The notes beneath the pieces are model-generated. The model worked only from the letters and a program-made list of their open reading frames with translations, did not search any database and was not told where the DNA came from. DNA of 64,000 bases, from NCBI RefSeq assembly GCF_009932375.1, contig NZ_BLJG01000039.1, positions 1-64,000 of the forward strand, given 5' to 3'. Within the stretch, counting starts at the first letter, position 1; each line of letters opens with the position of its first letter. The stretch is from Pseudomonas juntendi. Its GTDB lineage: Bacteria; Pseudomonadota; Gammaproteobacteria; Pseudomonadales; Pseudomonadaceae. Position numbers and translations under genes: made by a program. Shown one piece after another: positions 9,214 through 18,158 of this stretch.

Positions 9214-11315
9214 CCGGCTGCCAGGGCCCCCGGGCCCATCGCTTGCAGCTTGCTCAGAAATTGCTCGGCCGGTACGGGTTGCCCCAACAGGTAGCCCTGC
9301 AGCGAGTCACAGCCCAGGCGGGTCAGAAACGCCTGCTGCCGGTCAGTTTCTACCCCTTCGGCGACGATTCGCAGCCCCAGTGCCTGGCCTAGCGCGACAA
9401 TCGCCGACACGATCGCGGCGTCATCGCTGTCCTGTTCCAGTTCACGCACAAAGCCGCGGTCGATCTTCAATTCGTTGGCGGGCAGGCGCTTGAGGTACAT
9501 CAGGCTGGAATAACCGGTACCGAAATCATCAATCGACAGGTCCACGCCCATGTCGGACAAGCGCTGCAGCACTGTGAGGCTGGCATCGGCGTCATGCATG
9601 GCGGTGGTTTCGGTAATTTCCAGGGTCAGGCAGTTGGCTGGCAGGCCATTGTGCTGCAAGGCCTGGGCCACGCTGTCGACCAACCCGCAATGGCTGAACT
9701 GGATAGCCGACAGGTTGACCGCCATGCGCCACTGATGATGGCCTTGGTCCAGCCAGAGACGCATCTGCCGGCAGGCTTCGTTGAGCACCCATTCGCCAAT
9801 CGGGATGATCAGGCCGGTTTTTTCTGCCAGCGCGATGAAGCGGTCAGGCATCAGCAACCCCTGCTGCGGGTGCTCCCAGCGCAACAAGGCTTCGGCACCG
9901 ATGGGCTGGCAAGCCTGGGCGTCGAACTTGGGCTGGTAGTGCAAGCGGAACTGGCGCTGCGCCACGGCCTGGCGCAAGTCCTGCAGCAGCTGCAACTGCT
10001 GGCGGGCGTTGCTGTTCATCGACACGTCGAAGAACCTGTAGCCATTCTTGCCGGCGCTCTTGGCGTGGTACATGGCCGCGTCGGCATTGCGCAGCAGCTC
10101 GTGCTGGTCCTGGCCATTGCCCGGGTAGAGGACGATACCCAGGCTGGCCGACAGCTGCAGGTCGTGCTCGGCCACCCGGAATGGCCGTGACACCAGGTTG
10201 ACCTGCTTGACCGCCACGTCCATGGCATCGTCGGGTTCCTGCAACTGCACCAGCAGCACGAACTCATCGCCACCGATCCGTGCCAGGGTGTCCTGGCTGT
10301 GCAGGTGGCCGCGCAGGCGGGCGGCCACGGCCTTGAGCAGCAGGTCGCCAATGTGGTGGCCAAACGCATCGTTGACCGGTTTGAAACCGTCCAGGTCGAT
10401 AAACATCAGGGCAAAACAGCCGCCCTGCTCCGCCACCCTGGCAATCGCCTGCTCGATGCGGTCGGCCAGCAGGGTGCGGTTGGGCAGGTCTGTGAGGGTG
10501 TCGTGCAGGGCCAGCTGGGTCAGTTCCTGGTTGGCCAAGGTCAGCGAACGGGCCAGCTCTGCGGTGCGCACCTCCAGGCGCGCGTCCAGCACCGAGGTCA
10601 ACAAGGCTACCGCCAACACTGACAAGGTGGTGATGAGCACCAGGTAGACCAGGCCATCGCCTTGCAGGCCACCGCCCGCCAGCGCCCCGCAGAAGCTGCC
10701 ATCCGGGAAGTTCGCCGCTGCCATGCCGGTGTAGTGCATGCCCACGATGGCCAAGCCCATTACCACTGCTGCCAGGCCGCGAATCTGCCGCACATAGGGA
10801 GTGTGCGCACGCAGGCGGAAGGCGATCCACAATGCCGCCGCCGAGGCACCGACAGCAATCAGCAGCGAGGCGCCGAACAGTGTCGGGTCATAATCGATGC
10901 CTGGCAGCATGCGCATCGCCGCCATGCCGGTGTAGTGCATGCAGGCAATGCCTGCCCCCATGATCAGCGCGCCAAACGCCAATTGCAGACCTGGCAGGCT
11001 TGGCTGGCTGGCCAGCCACAAGGCAAAGCCCGATGAAAGCACGGCGATCAACAGCGAGAACGCGGTCAGGCCCAGGTCATACCCCAGGTCGATGGGCAGG
11101 CTGAAGGCGAGCATGCCCACGAAGTGCATGGACCAGACGCCCATCCCCATGGCCAGTGCGCCACCGAACATCCACAAGTGGGCAGCCCGGCCCTTGGCCG
11201 TGGCGATGCGGCCGGCCAGGTCAAGGGCGGTATAGGACGCCAGGATCGCCACGCACAGCGAAATCAACACCAGCGAAGAGGAGTAGCTACCGGTCAGCAT
11301 GGGGGTTTCCAGCAC
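9210..11315 (-). CDS. MHYT-GGDEF-EAL cyclic-di-GMP protein (MucR/YkoW type)
   Basis: 701 residues. Seven or so membrane helices (10-245) carry three MHYT-type motifs (SMHFVGM, CMHYTGM, GMHYTGM), proposed to bind a metal and sense a gas. A GGDEF domain (about 270-430) has an intact RIGGDEF active site but lacks the RxxD inhibitory site (HSQD instead). An EAL domain (about 445-690) keeps AEALLRWEHP, LEITET and DDFGTGYSS, so both synthesis and breakdown of c-di-GMP are possible. P. aeruginosa MucR, with the same layout, supports alginate production. The stop overlaps the DUF1652 gene stop. Confidence 0.9.
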   Translation of the reverse strand: MLETPMLTGSYSSSLVLISLCVAILASYTALDLAGRIATAKGRAAHLWMFGGALAMGMGVWSMHFVGMLAFSLPIDLGYDLGLTAFSLLIAVLSSGFALWLASQPSLPGLQLAFGALIMGAGIACMHYTGMAAMRMLPGIDYDPTLFGASLLIAVGASAAALWIAFRLRAHTPYVRQIRGLAAVVMGLAIVGMHYTGMAAANFPDGSFCGALAGGGLQGDGLVYLVLITTLSVLAVALLTSVLDARLEVRTAELARSLTLANQELTQLALHDTLTDLPNRTLLADRIEQAIARVAEQGGCFALMFIDLDGFKPVNDAFGHHIGDLLLKAVAARLRGHLHSQDTLARIGGDEFVLLVQLQEPDDAMDVAVKQVNLVSRPFRVAEHDLQLSASLGIVLYPGNGQDQHELLRNADAAMYHAKSAGKNGYRFFDVSMNSNARQQLQLLQDLRQAVAQRQFRLHYQPKFDAQACQPIGAEALLRWEHPQQGLLMPDRFIALAEKTGLIIPIGEWVLNEACRQMRLWLDQGHHQWRMAVNLSAIQFSHCGLVDSVAQALQHNGLPANCLTLEITETTAMHDADASLTVLQRLSDMGVDLSIDDFGTGYSSLMYLKRLPANELKIDRGFVRELEQDSDDAAIVSAIVALGQALGLRIVAEGVETDRQQAFLTRLGCDSLQGYLLGQPVPAEQFLSKLQAMGPGALAAG

Positions 11316-11390
11316 TGGGACGGAAGTCCCGGAAAAAACTGACGATTGTACTCAAGCTTTGGCGAAACGCACGGGGTTTTTGCGAATGGG

Positions 11391-11400
11391 AATGGATCCA
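11391..11400. promoter_or_regulatory. Isolated AATGGATCCA site (VanR-operator-like)
   Basis: This 10-mer, with palindromic core TGGATCCA, is identical to the four copies around the vanillate genes at 23.8 and 28.3-28.4 kb. It lies about 76 bases upstream of the MHYT-GGDEF-EAL gene start. A chance occurrence is possible but a 10-mer match is not expected often in 64 kb. Confidence 0.35.
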
Positions 11401-11428
11401 AAAAAGCCTGTGGCGGGTTTGCTAACGG

Positions 11429-11457
11429 AGCCGGTGCCGCGTCGGATCGCACCGGCT
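11429..11457. terminator. Hairpin downstream of catA
   Basis: Inverted repeat AGCCGGTGC (11429-11437) and GCACCGGCT (11449-11457) with an 11-base loop, starting 16 bases past the catA stop. There is no T-run on the catA strand, so it may stabilise mRNA or terminate weakly. Confidence 0.45.
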
Positions 11458-11473
11458 TTGCGGGTGTGTGCGG

Positions 11474-12406
11474 CTAACCTTGCAAGGCCCGCGGGCGGTG
11501 GCTGCGTTCCTCGGCTTGCGGCGCCGTGGCCGCCTGCAGATGGAAGTCGAAGGCCAGCTCGGCAAAGCGTCCACCCTGCACGCCACGGTCATGGGCTGCC
11601 GCGGCATCCTCGACAAAGCGCAGCTCGCCAATCAACCCGTCGCGGGTGGCATAAGCGAAGTCATCCCACAGGTACCGGTCGCCAGCAAAATTGATCTGGG
11701 TGGTCAGGTGCCGGTGCCCAGGTGCCGAAATGAAGAAGTGCACGTGCGCCGGGCGCTGGCCGTGACGACCGAGCTGGTCCAGGCACTCCTGGGTAGGCCC
11801 CTGTGGGTCGCAGCCGTAGCCCGACGGCACGATCGAGCGCGCCCGGTAGCGGCCCTCGGCATCGGTGACGATGCGGCGGCGCAGGTTGTACGCAGACTGG
11901 CTCGAATCGAAGTACGAGTACGTGCCTTGGGTGTTGGCGTGCCACAGGTCGACGGTCGCGCCCGCCAACGGCCGGCCGTCGGCAGCAAAGACCTGGCCGT
12001 GCAGGAACATCACCACCCCGGGGTCGGTGCCGTCATCCATGCGCGCCTCCCCTTCTGCCAGCGGGGCACCGGCAACGTACAGCGGCCCTTCGATGGTGCG
12101 CGGGGTGCCCCCGCCCAGGCCGGCCTCGGCATCCTTGGCATCCTGCAGCAAGTCGAGGAAGTGCTCGATGCCCAGGCCGGCGGCCAACAGCCCTGCCTCG
12201 TTACGGCCGCCCAAGCGGTTGAGGTAGTCGATGGCGTGCCAGAACTCATCCTCGCTGACCTCCAGGTCTTCGATCAGGCGTGCAGTGTCCTGCAGCACGC
12301 GGCGGATGATCTTCTTGAAACGCGGGTTGCCTTCGGCATGGTCCAGCCCGGCGACCTTGTCGAAGAACGCCTGGATGTCAGCAGTGTGGGAAATGTTCAC
12401 GGTCAT
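11474..12406 (-). CDS. catA: Catechol 1,2-dioxygenase
   Basis: 310 residues. It cleaves catechol between the hydroxyls to cis,cis-muconate using non-haem Fe(III). The expected iron ligands are visible: tyrosine in GTYSYFD, tyrosine in PSGYGCDP and two histidines in RPAHVHFF. The N-terminal helical dimerisation region (1-100) fits the intradiol family. The start MTVNISHTADI is preferred over a longer frame because it follows a GAGGTGAGT-type ribosome-binding region. Last gene of the catB-catC-catA operon in the transcribed order. Confidence 0.96.
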   Translation of the reverse strand: MTVNISHTADIQAFFDKVAGLDHAEGNPRFKKIIRRVLQDTARLIEDLEVSEDEFWHAIDYLNRLGGRNEAGLLAAGLGIEHFLDLLQDAKDAEAGLGGGTPRTIEGPLYVAGAPLAEGEARMDDGTDPGVVMFLHGQVFAADGRPLAGATVDLWHANTQGTYSYFDSSQSAYNLRRRIVTDAEGRYRARSIVPSGYGCDPQGPTQECLDQLGRHGQRPAHVHFFISAPGHRHLTTQINFAGDRYLWDDFAYATRDGLIGELRFVEDAAAAHDRGVQGGRFAELAFDFHLQAATAPQAEERSHRPRALQG

Positions 12407-12441
12407 CGTACTCACCTCGTATTGTTCTTGTTCAGCAGCAA

Positions 12442-12732
12442 TCAGCGGTCGTCGCTGTGGACCGACGAGGGGTGCCGGCACAAGCCGTCAATCTCGATGT
12501 CCATGTACGGGAACAGCGGCAACTGCATCAGGGTGTCGTGCAGGGCCTCGACGCTAGGCACATCGAACACGCTGTAGTTGGCGTAGTGCCCGGCAATGCG
12601 CCACAAGTGGCGCCAGGTGCCTTCGCGCTGCAGCCGCTGGGCCAGCGCCTTTTCATCGGCCTTGAGCTGCGCAGCGGTGGCCGGGTTCATGTCGACCGGC
12701 AGTTTCACCGTCATCTTCACGTGGAACAGCAT
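12442..12732 (-). CDS. catC: Muconolactone delta-isomerase
   Basis: 96 residues, the normal length. It shifts the double bond of muconolactone to give 3-oxoadipate enol-lactone. The N-terminal MLFHVKMTVKLP and the middle WRIAGHYANYSVFDV are characteristic of the decameric ferredoxin-like enzyme. An AAGGAG ribosome-binding sequence precedes the ATG. It lies between catB and catA on the same strand with short gaps (91 and 35 bases), in the classical P. putida order. Confidence 0.96.
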   Translation of the reverse strand: MLFHVKMTVKLPVDMNPATAAQLKADEKALAQRLQREGTWRHLWRIAGHYANYSVFDVPSVEALHDTLMQLPLFPYMDIEIDGLCRHPSSVHSDDR

Positions 12733-12823
12733 GCAGGTTTCTCCTTTCTTGCGTCAGCTTCAAAAGCTGGCAGGGCTTTGCCCAAGTGGGCTCCCCGCCG
12801 TGGTATGCGCGTGCGCCTGCAGC

Positions 12824-13945
12824 TCAGCGCCTGGCGAAGCGCGCCAGGCGCGTTTCGTCCAGGGTCAGCCCCAGCCCGGGGGTGCGCGCTATGTGCAAGT
12901 GGAAATCGCGATACTGCGGCGGCTCGTTGACGATTTCCTCGGTCAGCAACAATGGCCCGAACAATTCGGTACCCCAGGTCAGCTGGCGCAGGGTGAGGAA
13001 GGCATGGGCAGAGGCCAGCGTGCCTATCGAGCCTTCCAGCATGGTGCCGCCGTACAGGGCGATGCCGGCAGCCTCGGCGATCTGCGCGGTGCGCAGCACA
13101 GCGCGGGGGCCACCGTTCTTGGCGATTTTCAAGGCGAAGATGCTGGCGGCGCCGTCGGCAGCCAGGCTGAAGGCGTCTTCGACGCTTTCGATCGACTCAT
13201 CGGCCATGATCGGGGCCGGGCTGCGCTGGTTCAGGCGCACCTGGCCAGCGCGGTTGATGCGCGAAATCGGCTGCTCGATCAGGTCGATGCCGTTGTCGCC
13301 CAGCACCTGGCATGCCCGCAGCGCCTGGGACTCGTCCCAGTACTGGTTGACGTCGACCCGCACGCTGGCGCTGTCGCCCAGTTCGCGCTTGATCGCCACC
13401 ACATGCCTGAGGTCCTGGTCCACCGGGTTGGCACCGATCTTCAGCTTGAACACCCGGTGGCGGCGTATTTCCAGCATGTGCTGGGCTTCGGCGATATCAC
13501 GCGCGGTGTCGCCGCTGGCCAGGGTCCAGGCCACCTCCAGGCTGTTGCGTACACGGCCACCCAGCAGTTCGCTGACCGGCAGGCCCAGGCGCTTGCCCTG
13601 GGCGTCGAGCAACGCGCTTTCGAGCCCGGACTTGGCAAAGGTGTTGCCTTTGGCCAATTTGTCCAGCTTGAGCATGGCCGCGTTGATGTTGTCTGCCGGC
13701 AGGCCGAGCAGCGCCGGGGCCAGGTACGCGTCGATGTTGGCCTTGATACCCTCGGGGCTTTCGTAGCCATAGGCCAGGCCGCCAATGGTGGTGGCCTCGC
13801 CCAGGCCTTCCACGCCATCGCTGCAGCGCACGCGCAATACCACCAGGGTCTGCTGCTGCAGGGTGTGCATCGCCAGCTTGTGCGGGCGAATGGTGGGCAG
13901 GTCGACGATGACTGCCTCGATACGTTCAATCAGCGCGCTTGTCAT
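12824..13945 (-). CDS. catB: Muconate cycloisomerase (muconate lactonising enzyme)
   Basis: 373 residues, enolase superfamily. It converts cis,cis-muconate to muconolactone with Mn(II). Visible catalytic features: FKLKIG lysine (about 167-172), metal ligands in VDVNQYWDE, IEQP and ADES, and the second lysine in KIAKNGG. First gene of the catBCA operon and divergent from catR across a 135-base region that should hold CatR-controlled promoters activated by cis,cis-muconate. Confidence 0.96.
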   Translation of the reverse strand: MTSALIERIEAVIVDLPTIRPHKLAMHTLQQQTLVVLRVRCSDGVEGLGEATTIGGLAYGYESPEGIKANIDAYLAPALLGLPADNINAAMLKLDKLAKGNTFAKSGLESALLDAQGKRLGLPVSELLGGRVRNSLEVAWTLASGDTARDIAEAQHMLEIRRHRVFKLKIGANPVDQDLRHVVAIKRELGDSASVRVDVNQYWDESQALRACQVLGDNGIDLIEQPISRINRAGQVRLNQRSPAPIMADESIESVEDAFSLAADGAASIFALKIAKNGGPRAVLRTAQIAEAAGIALYGGTMLEGSIGTLASAHAFLTLRQLTWGTELFGPLLLTEEIVNEPPQYRDFHLHIARTPGLGLTLDETRLARFARR

Positions 13946-14064
13946 TGTTGCCAGGTCTCGTCAGGTCGGGCGGGCGAAGGCCAGCCCGAATGGTGCATGT
14001 GCTTGCTTGTGCGAAGATTGCGCGAGACCCTGCGCAGCGTCCAATATCATATGAATCTCTCACC

Positions 14065-14079
14065 ATACCCTGGAGGTCT
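14065..14079. promoter_or_regulatory. Candidate CatR repression-binding site
   Basis: Interrupted palindrome ATACC-N5-GGTCT just before the catR start. On the catB strand it reads GACC...GGTA with the G-N11-A spacing reported for the CatR recognition site. Overlap with the catR start region fits autorepression, and its place upstream of catB fits activation. Confidence 0.5.
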
Positions 14080-14080
14080 G

Positions 14081-14953
14081 ATGGAGCTACGCCACCTGCG
14101 CTACTTCAAGGTCCTGGCAGAAACCTTGAACTTCACCCGCGCCGCTGAGCTGCTGCACATTGCCCAGCCACCGCTGAGCCGGCAGATCAGCCAGCTCGAA
14201 GACGAGCTCGGCACCCTGTTGGTCGCGCGCGAACGCCCGCTGCGGCTGACCGATGCAGGCCGTTTTTTCTATGAGCAAACCTGCACCGTGCTGCAGCAGT
14301 TGCAGAGCATCAACGACAACACCCGGCGTATCGGCCAGGGCCAGCGCCAGTGGCTGGGCATCGGTTTTGCCCCCTCCACCCTGTACACCGTGCTGCCCGA
14401 CTTGATCCGCGAGCTGCGCCAGGACAGCGACCTGGAGCTGGGCCTGAGCGAAATGACCACGCTGCAGCAGGTGCAAGCCCTGAAAAGCGGGCGTATCGAC
14501 ATTGCCTTTGGCCGAATCCGCATCGACGACCCGGCCATTGAGCAGCAGGTATTGTGCGAGGACCCACTGGTAGCGGTGCTACCCAAGGGCCACCCGCTGT
14601 CTGCCAGCCCATTGAGCCTGGCGCAACTGGCGGCGGAGGCGTTCATCCTTTACCCGGCCAACCCCCGGCCCAGTTATGCCGACCATGTGCTGGCGCTGTT
14701 TGCCCAGCACGGCATGAGCATCCGGGTCAGCCAGTGGGCCAATGAGTTGCAGACAGCGATCGGCCTGGTGGCAGTAGGTGTCGGTATCACCCTGGTGCCG
14801 GCATCGGTGCAGCAGCAGCACCGCACCGACATTGAATACGTGGGCCTGCTGGACAGCAGCGCGGTCAGCCCGATCATTCTCAGCCGCCGCCAGGGGGATA
14901 TCAGCCCGATGGTGCAGCGTTGCCTGGCCTTGCTCGCACGACAGGCTGGCTGA
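14081..14953 (+). CDS. catR: LysR-type activator of catBCA
   Basis: 290 residues. The N-terminal winged helix-turn-helix (1-60, NFTRAAELLHIAQPPLSRQI) is followed by an effector-binding domain (about 90-290). The sequence around LRHLRYFKVLAETLNF and the divergent position next to catB identify CatR, which activates catBCA when bound to cis,cis-muconate. The start was set at the ATG after TGGAGG; a longer frame upstream crosses the catB promoter and is not plausible. Confidence 0.95.
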   Translation: MELRHLRYFKVLAETLNFTRAAELLHIAQPPLSRQISQLEDELGTLLVARERPLRLTDAGRFFYEQTCTVLQQLQSINDNTRRIGQGQRQWLGIGFAPSTLYTVLPDLIRELRQDSDLELGLSEMTTLQQVQALKSGRIDIAFGRIRIDDPAIEQQVLCEDPLVAVLPKGHPLSASPLSLAQLAAEAFILYPANPRPSYADHVLALFAQHGMSIRVSQWANELQTAIGLVAVGVGITLVPASVQQQHRTDIEYVGLLDSSAVSPIILSRRQGDISPMVQRCLALLARQAG

Positions 14954-14977
14954 GCCCACTGCGTGCAGCCCGCCCCC

Positions 14978-14995
14978 GTATACCCATCGGTATAT
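14978..14995. promoter_or_regulatory. 18-bp palindrome, copy 1 (TATACC-N4-GGTATA)
   Basis: GTATACC-CATC-GGTATAT, centred about 102 bases upstream of the short-chain dehydrogenase start. The same TATACC-N4-GGTATA core recurs at 19519-19536 upstream of the EutH-like transporter. Likely the binding site of a shared regulator, most simply the LuxR-type protein encoded between them. Confidence 0.6.
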
Positions 14996-15088
14996 GGATG
15001 TTCCCTTTGATCTGTTTCATGCTCGGCCACGCGAATCGCGAAACGCCCGGGCAACAAACACTTCAACAAAGATCTTCGGGAGTCGAAC

Positions 15089-15856
15089 ATGGCGGGACGT
15101 CTAAACGGCAAGGTAGCGCTGATCACGGGTGGCGCGGGTGGCTGCGGGCTGGCCGCCTCGCAACTGTTCGCGGCAGAGGGGGCGCGGGTCGGCATTGTCG
15201 ACCTGCCCGGCAGCGACGGCGCAGCGGTTGCGCGACAACTGCGCGAAGCTGGCCACCAAGCGGTTTTCGCCGCAGCCGATGTGTCGGACGCACAGCAAGT
15301 CAAGGCCGCTGTCGCCACCGTGGAGGCAGCCTTCGGCCACATCACCGTATTGATGAACCACGCCGGCATCCTTTCGGCTGTCCCCTTCCTCGACACCAGC
15401 GAAGAAGAATGGGACCGGATCATGGCCGTGAACGTGAAAAGCATGTTCCTGGTCACCCGTGCGGTGCTGCCGGGCATGCTCGCAGCCGGCGGCGGCAGCA
15501 TCGTGTGTACCTCCTCCATATCGGCCGTGGTCGGCACGCCGATGGAAGTCCTGTATTGCACCAGCAAGGGCGCCACCCATATGTTCGCCCGGGCCATTGC
15601 CGTGGAGTTCCGTGACCGCGGTATCCGCGCCAATGCCATTTGCCCGGGTTTCATTGCCACAGCCCACGGCCTGCGGGAAATCGACATGCTGCGCAAGCAC
15701 GGTGTGGACGTCAGCGAACAGGCCATCGCGACCGCCCAGGGGCGCCTGTGCCAACCCGCCGAGGTGGCCAGCGCCGCCTTGTTCCTGGCCAGTGACGACG
15801 CCAGTTTCGTCAACGGCGCGCACCTGTTCGCGGATAACGGCTACACCGCGGTCTGA
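15089..15856 (+). CDS. Short-chain dehydrogenase/reductase
   Basis: 255 residues, classical SDR. Cofactor loop TGGAGGCG (residues 14-21), D in VDLPGSD favouring NAD, NHAG (about 90-93, variant of NNAG), serine in CTSSISA and catalytic YCTSK (about 155-159), then the ICPGF loop. It should oxidise an alcohol or reduce a carbonyl; the substrate is unknown. First gene of a two-gene operon with the flavin oxidase 28 bases downstream. The promoter region carries the TATACC-N4-GGTATA palindrome. Confidence 0.88.
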   Translation: MAGRLNGKVALITGGAGGCGLAASQLFAAEGARVGIVDLPGSDGAAVARQLREAGHQAVFAAADVSDAQQVKAAVATVEAAFGHITVLMNHAGILSAVPFLDTSEEEWDRIMAVNVKSMFLVTRAVLPGMLAAGGGSIVCTSSISAVVGTPMEVLYCTSKGATHMFARAIAVEFRDRGIRANAICPGFIATAHGLREIDMLRKHGVDVSEQAIATAQGRLCQPAEVASAALFLASDDASFVNGAHLFADNGYTAV

Positions 15857-15884
15857 CCTCAAGCACGCCAAGCAGGAGAATGAC

Positions 15885-17156
15885 GTGAGCACTTCCTCCA
15901 ACAACATGCACATCAACGAATTCGGCCTGGACCACGCGCACTGGCGCAACTGGGCCGGTAACCAGTCCTGCATTCGCGCGGCACGCGGGGCGCCGGCCAG
16001 CGAAGACGAACTGTGCACGCTGGTCAACCAGGCCAGCCGCAACGGCATGAACGTTCGGGTGGCCGGTTCCGGGCATTCGTTCACCCCGGTAGCGCTGACC
16101 AATGGCCTGCACCTGACGCTGGCCAACATGAGCGGCGTACGCCATGTCGACCACGCCAGAAAGCGCGTCACCGCCGCTGCCGGCACCACCATCAATGCCT
16201 TCGGCAAGGCCCTGCGGGCGGCTGGCCTGTCGATGGTCAACCAGGGCGACATCGACAGCCAGTCGATTGCCGGGGCACTCACCACCGGTACTCACGGCAC
16301 AGGCCTTACCCTGGGCAACCTGGCCTCGTCGATAGTGGGCATGAAGCTGGTGCAGCCCAACGGCGACATTCTCGTCGTCGATGAAAGCACCCCTGACCTG
16401 CTGCAGGCGGGCCGCGTTTCCCTGGGTGTACTGGGCATCGTCAGCGAACTGACCTTGCAGGTGACCGACAGCTTCAACCTGCACGAGCGCATTTGGCGCG
16501 AAGACTTCGAGAGCGTGATGGACAGGCACGACGAACTGGCGCGCAAGCATCGCCATTTCAGTTTCTTCTGGTGCCCCACCGAGCAGAGCCGGCACTGCTA
16601 TTGCCTGCCCGACACCGCGGCCACCAGTAGCAGCGGGCGCACCACCGACGTGTGCGAAGTCAAGGTCATGGACATTACGGATCGCCCCGCCTGGGAAAGC
16701 GCATTCGAGAAGGTCGCGTACAGCTCGGATGTGTACCCGATCGAGTACCTGCCCAATTTCCATGAACTGGAGTACGCCGTGCCGCTGCGCCACAGCAAGG
16801 AAGCCCTGCGGGCAGTGCGCAAGCTGATGCTGGAAGACTTCCCGCAAGCCATCTACCCCATCGAGTACCGGTTCACGGCAGGTGACGGCGCCTGGATGAG
16901 CCCGTTCTTCGAACAGGACAGCGTGACCATTTCGGTTTCCGGCGAGCCGGGCACCGATTACTGGGACTACTTGCGCGCGGTGGACCAGATCCTGCGGTCG
17001 TATGGCGCCCGGCCGCATTGGGGCAAGTTGCATTTCCTGACGGGCGAGGATGTTAGCGCCATCTACCCGCGTGCCGAGGACTTCCGCAAGCTGCGCCGGC
17101 AGTTGGACCCGCAGGGCACCTACCTGAGCGAACACCTCAGCCCGCTGTTCAAATAA
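15885..17156 (+). CDS. FAD-linked oxidase, ALO/alditol-oxidase type
   Basis: About 423 residues from a GTG start placed just after AGGAGA; an in-frame ATG lies 21 bases further on. The N-terminal PCMH FAD domain (about 20-190) includes VAGSGHSFTPV, whose histidine is the expected covalent FAD attachment point, and GTHGTG. The C-terminal D-arabinono-1,4-lactone-oxidase domain ends with RPHWGKLHFL. Relatives oxidise aldonolactones or alditols with O2 and release peroxide. The downstream position after an SDR suggests successive oxidations of one polyol or amino alcohol; this is inference. Confidence 0.85.
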   Translation: MSTSSNNMHINEFGLDHAHWRNWAGNQSCIRAARGAPASEDELCTLVNQASRNGMNVRVAGSGHSFTPVALTNGLHLTLANMSGVRHVDHARKRVTAAAGTTINAFGKALRAAGLSMVNQGDIDSQSIAGALTTGTHGTGLTLGNLASSIVGMKLVQPNGDILVVDESTPDLLQAGRVSLGVLGIVSELTLQVTDSFNLHERIWREDFESVMDRHDELARKHRHFSFFWCPTEQSRHCYCLPDTAATSSSGRTTDVCEVKVMDITDRPAWESAFEKVAYSSDVYPIEYLPNFHELEYAVPLRHSKEALRAVRKLMLEDFPQAIYPIEYRFTAGDGAWMSPFFEQDSVTISVSGEPGTDYWDYLRAVDQILRSYGARPHWGKLHFLTGEDVSAIYPRAEDFRKLRRQLDPQGTYLSEHLSPLFK

Positions 17157-17200
17157 GCACCCCGCTCCTGGCGCACCTGGCAACGTGCCGGGGCGGGCTT

Positions 17201-17247
17201 GCACCGCGTACGGGCCGCGCAGCGGCCCACTGCCGGCAACGCGGTGC
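17201..17247. terminator. Nested hairpin between convergent genes
   Basis: Outer arms GCACCGCGT (17201-17209) and ACGCGGTGC (17239-17247) enclose an inner perfect stem GGGCCGC-GCA-GCGGCCC (17212-17228). It lies between the flavin oxidase and the convergent LuxR gene and touches the latter's stop codon. Probably a bidirectional terminator without T-runs. Confidence 0.55.
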
Positions 17248-18044
17248 TATGCCTTGGCCAGATAATCGATGAACAGGCGAAACAGTTCGGCGTTGGTGGA
17301 AATGTCCAGCCGCTGGTAGATGTTGTGCTTGTGCACCTTCACCGTCCCCTCCGAGATATTCAACTGCCGGGCAATCGAGGCGTTGCTGTGCCCTTGCAGC
17401 AACAGCTTGGCGATCAAACGCTGGGTCTCGGTCAACTGCCCCTGCAGGATTTCCACGAAGGCATCCTCCAGCACGGCGCCTTCCGGCGATGCCCGCAGGC
17501 ACTCGGCAAAGCGCAGCCGACAGTGCTGGCCAAACAGCGCGGCCAGCAATGGCGCCAGGTCCGCCAGCAGCGCCATTTCCGCCGCGCTGAAGTCCCCACT
17601 GCGCTGATGGCGCATCAGCGAATAGACCATGGCCACCTGGGGCTTCAGCGGCATGATGAACCCCACCTCTTCCACTGCCGTGCCGTAGCCGGAGGCCACG
17701 CAAGGGTGGATATCACGGGAGATGGCGAAACCTGAAGAGAAGAAGCAGTCGGGCGCCAGTTCACTCATGCGCCACAGCCCGGCTGGGTGCTCGTTGACGC
17801 AGGCCACATAAAACGGGTCCAGCAAGTAACCGCCGCGCACATAGGCGTTCAGGGTGCGCTCGCTGACGCTGTGGTTGTAGCCGTTATGCACCAGCACGGC
17901 CGGCTGGTTGAACTGGAACAGGTACGCGCAGCTCATGTCGAACGCCAGCTTGTCGCCTATCACCTTGTCCAGCGCCGGCCCGAAGTGTTCGCTGCCGATC
18001 GCTTCGATCAGCGCAGCCAGCCCGTTCGCTTCGTCTTTTGTCAT
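17247..18044 (-). CDS. LuxR-family transcriptional regulator
   Basis: 265 residues. The C-terminal GerE/LuxR helix-turn-helix (about 200-262) reads LTETQRLIAKLLLQGHSNASIARQ, then ISEGTVKVHKHNIYQRL. The N-terminal 190 residues look like a small-molecule-sensing domain that I do not recognise; it does not show the acyl-homoserine-lactone signature. No receiver aspartate pattern is present, so it is not a response regulator. It lies downstream of the EutH-like gene on the same strand and convergent with the SDR operon, and is the best candidate to bind the palindrome found before both. Confidence 0.85.
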   Translation of the reverse strand: MTKDEANGLAALIEAIGSEHFGPALDKVIGDKLAFDMSCAYLFQFNQPAVLVHNGYNHSVSERTLNAYVRGGYLLDPFYVACVNEHPAGLWRMSELAPDCFFSSGFAISRDIHPCVASGYGTAVEEVGFIMPLKPQVAMVYSLMRHQRSGDFSAAEMALLADLAPLLAALFGQHCRLRFAECLRASPEGAVLEDAFVEILQGQLTETQRLIAKLLLQGHSNASIARQLNISEGTVKVHKHNIYQRLDISTNAELFRLFIDYLAKA

Positions 18045-18158
18045 TGTTCACCACGCTCTCATGCACCAAAGCCTCATGACCTTACCGCCTTGGCCAGCCA
18101 AAAGCACAAAATCCGGGGCGCCCTGGGCGCTCCGGATCAAATGCACGACGCTTTGCGC

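Noticed and set aside
11474-12481. Longer catA start 25 codons upstream
   Set aside because: The extension overlaps the end of catC and lacks a ribosome-binding sequence, while the chosen ATG has one and matches family length.
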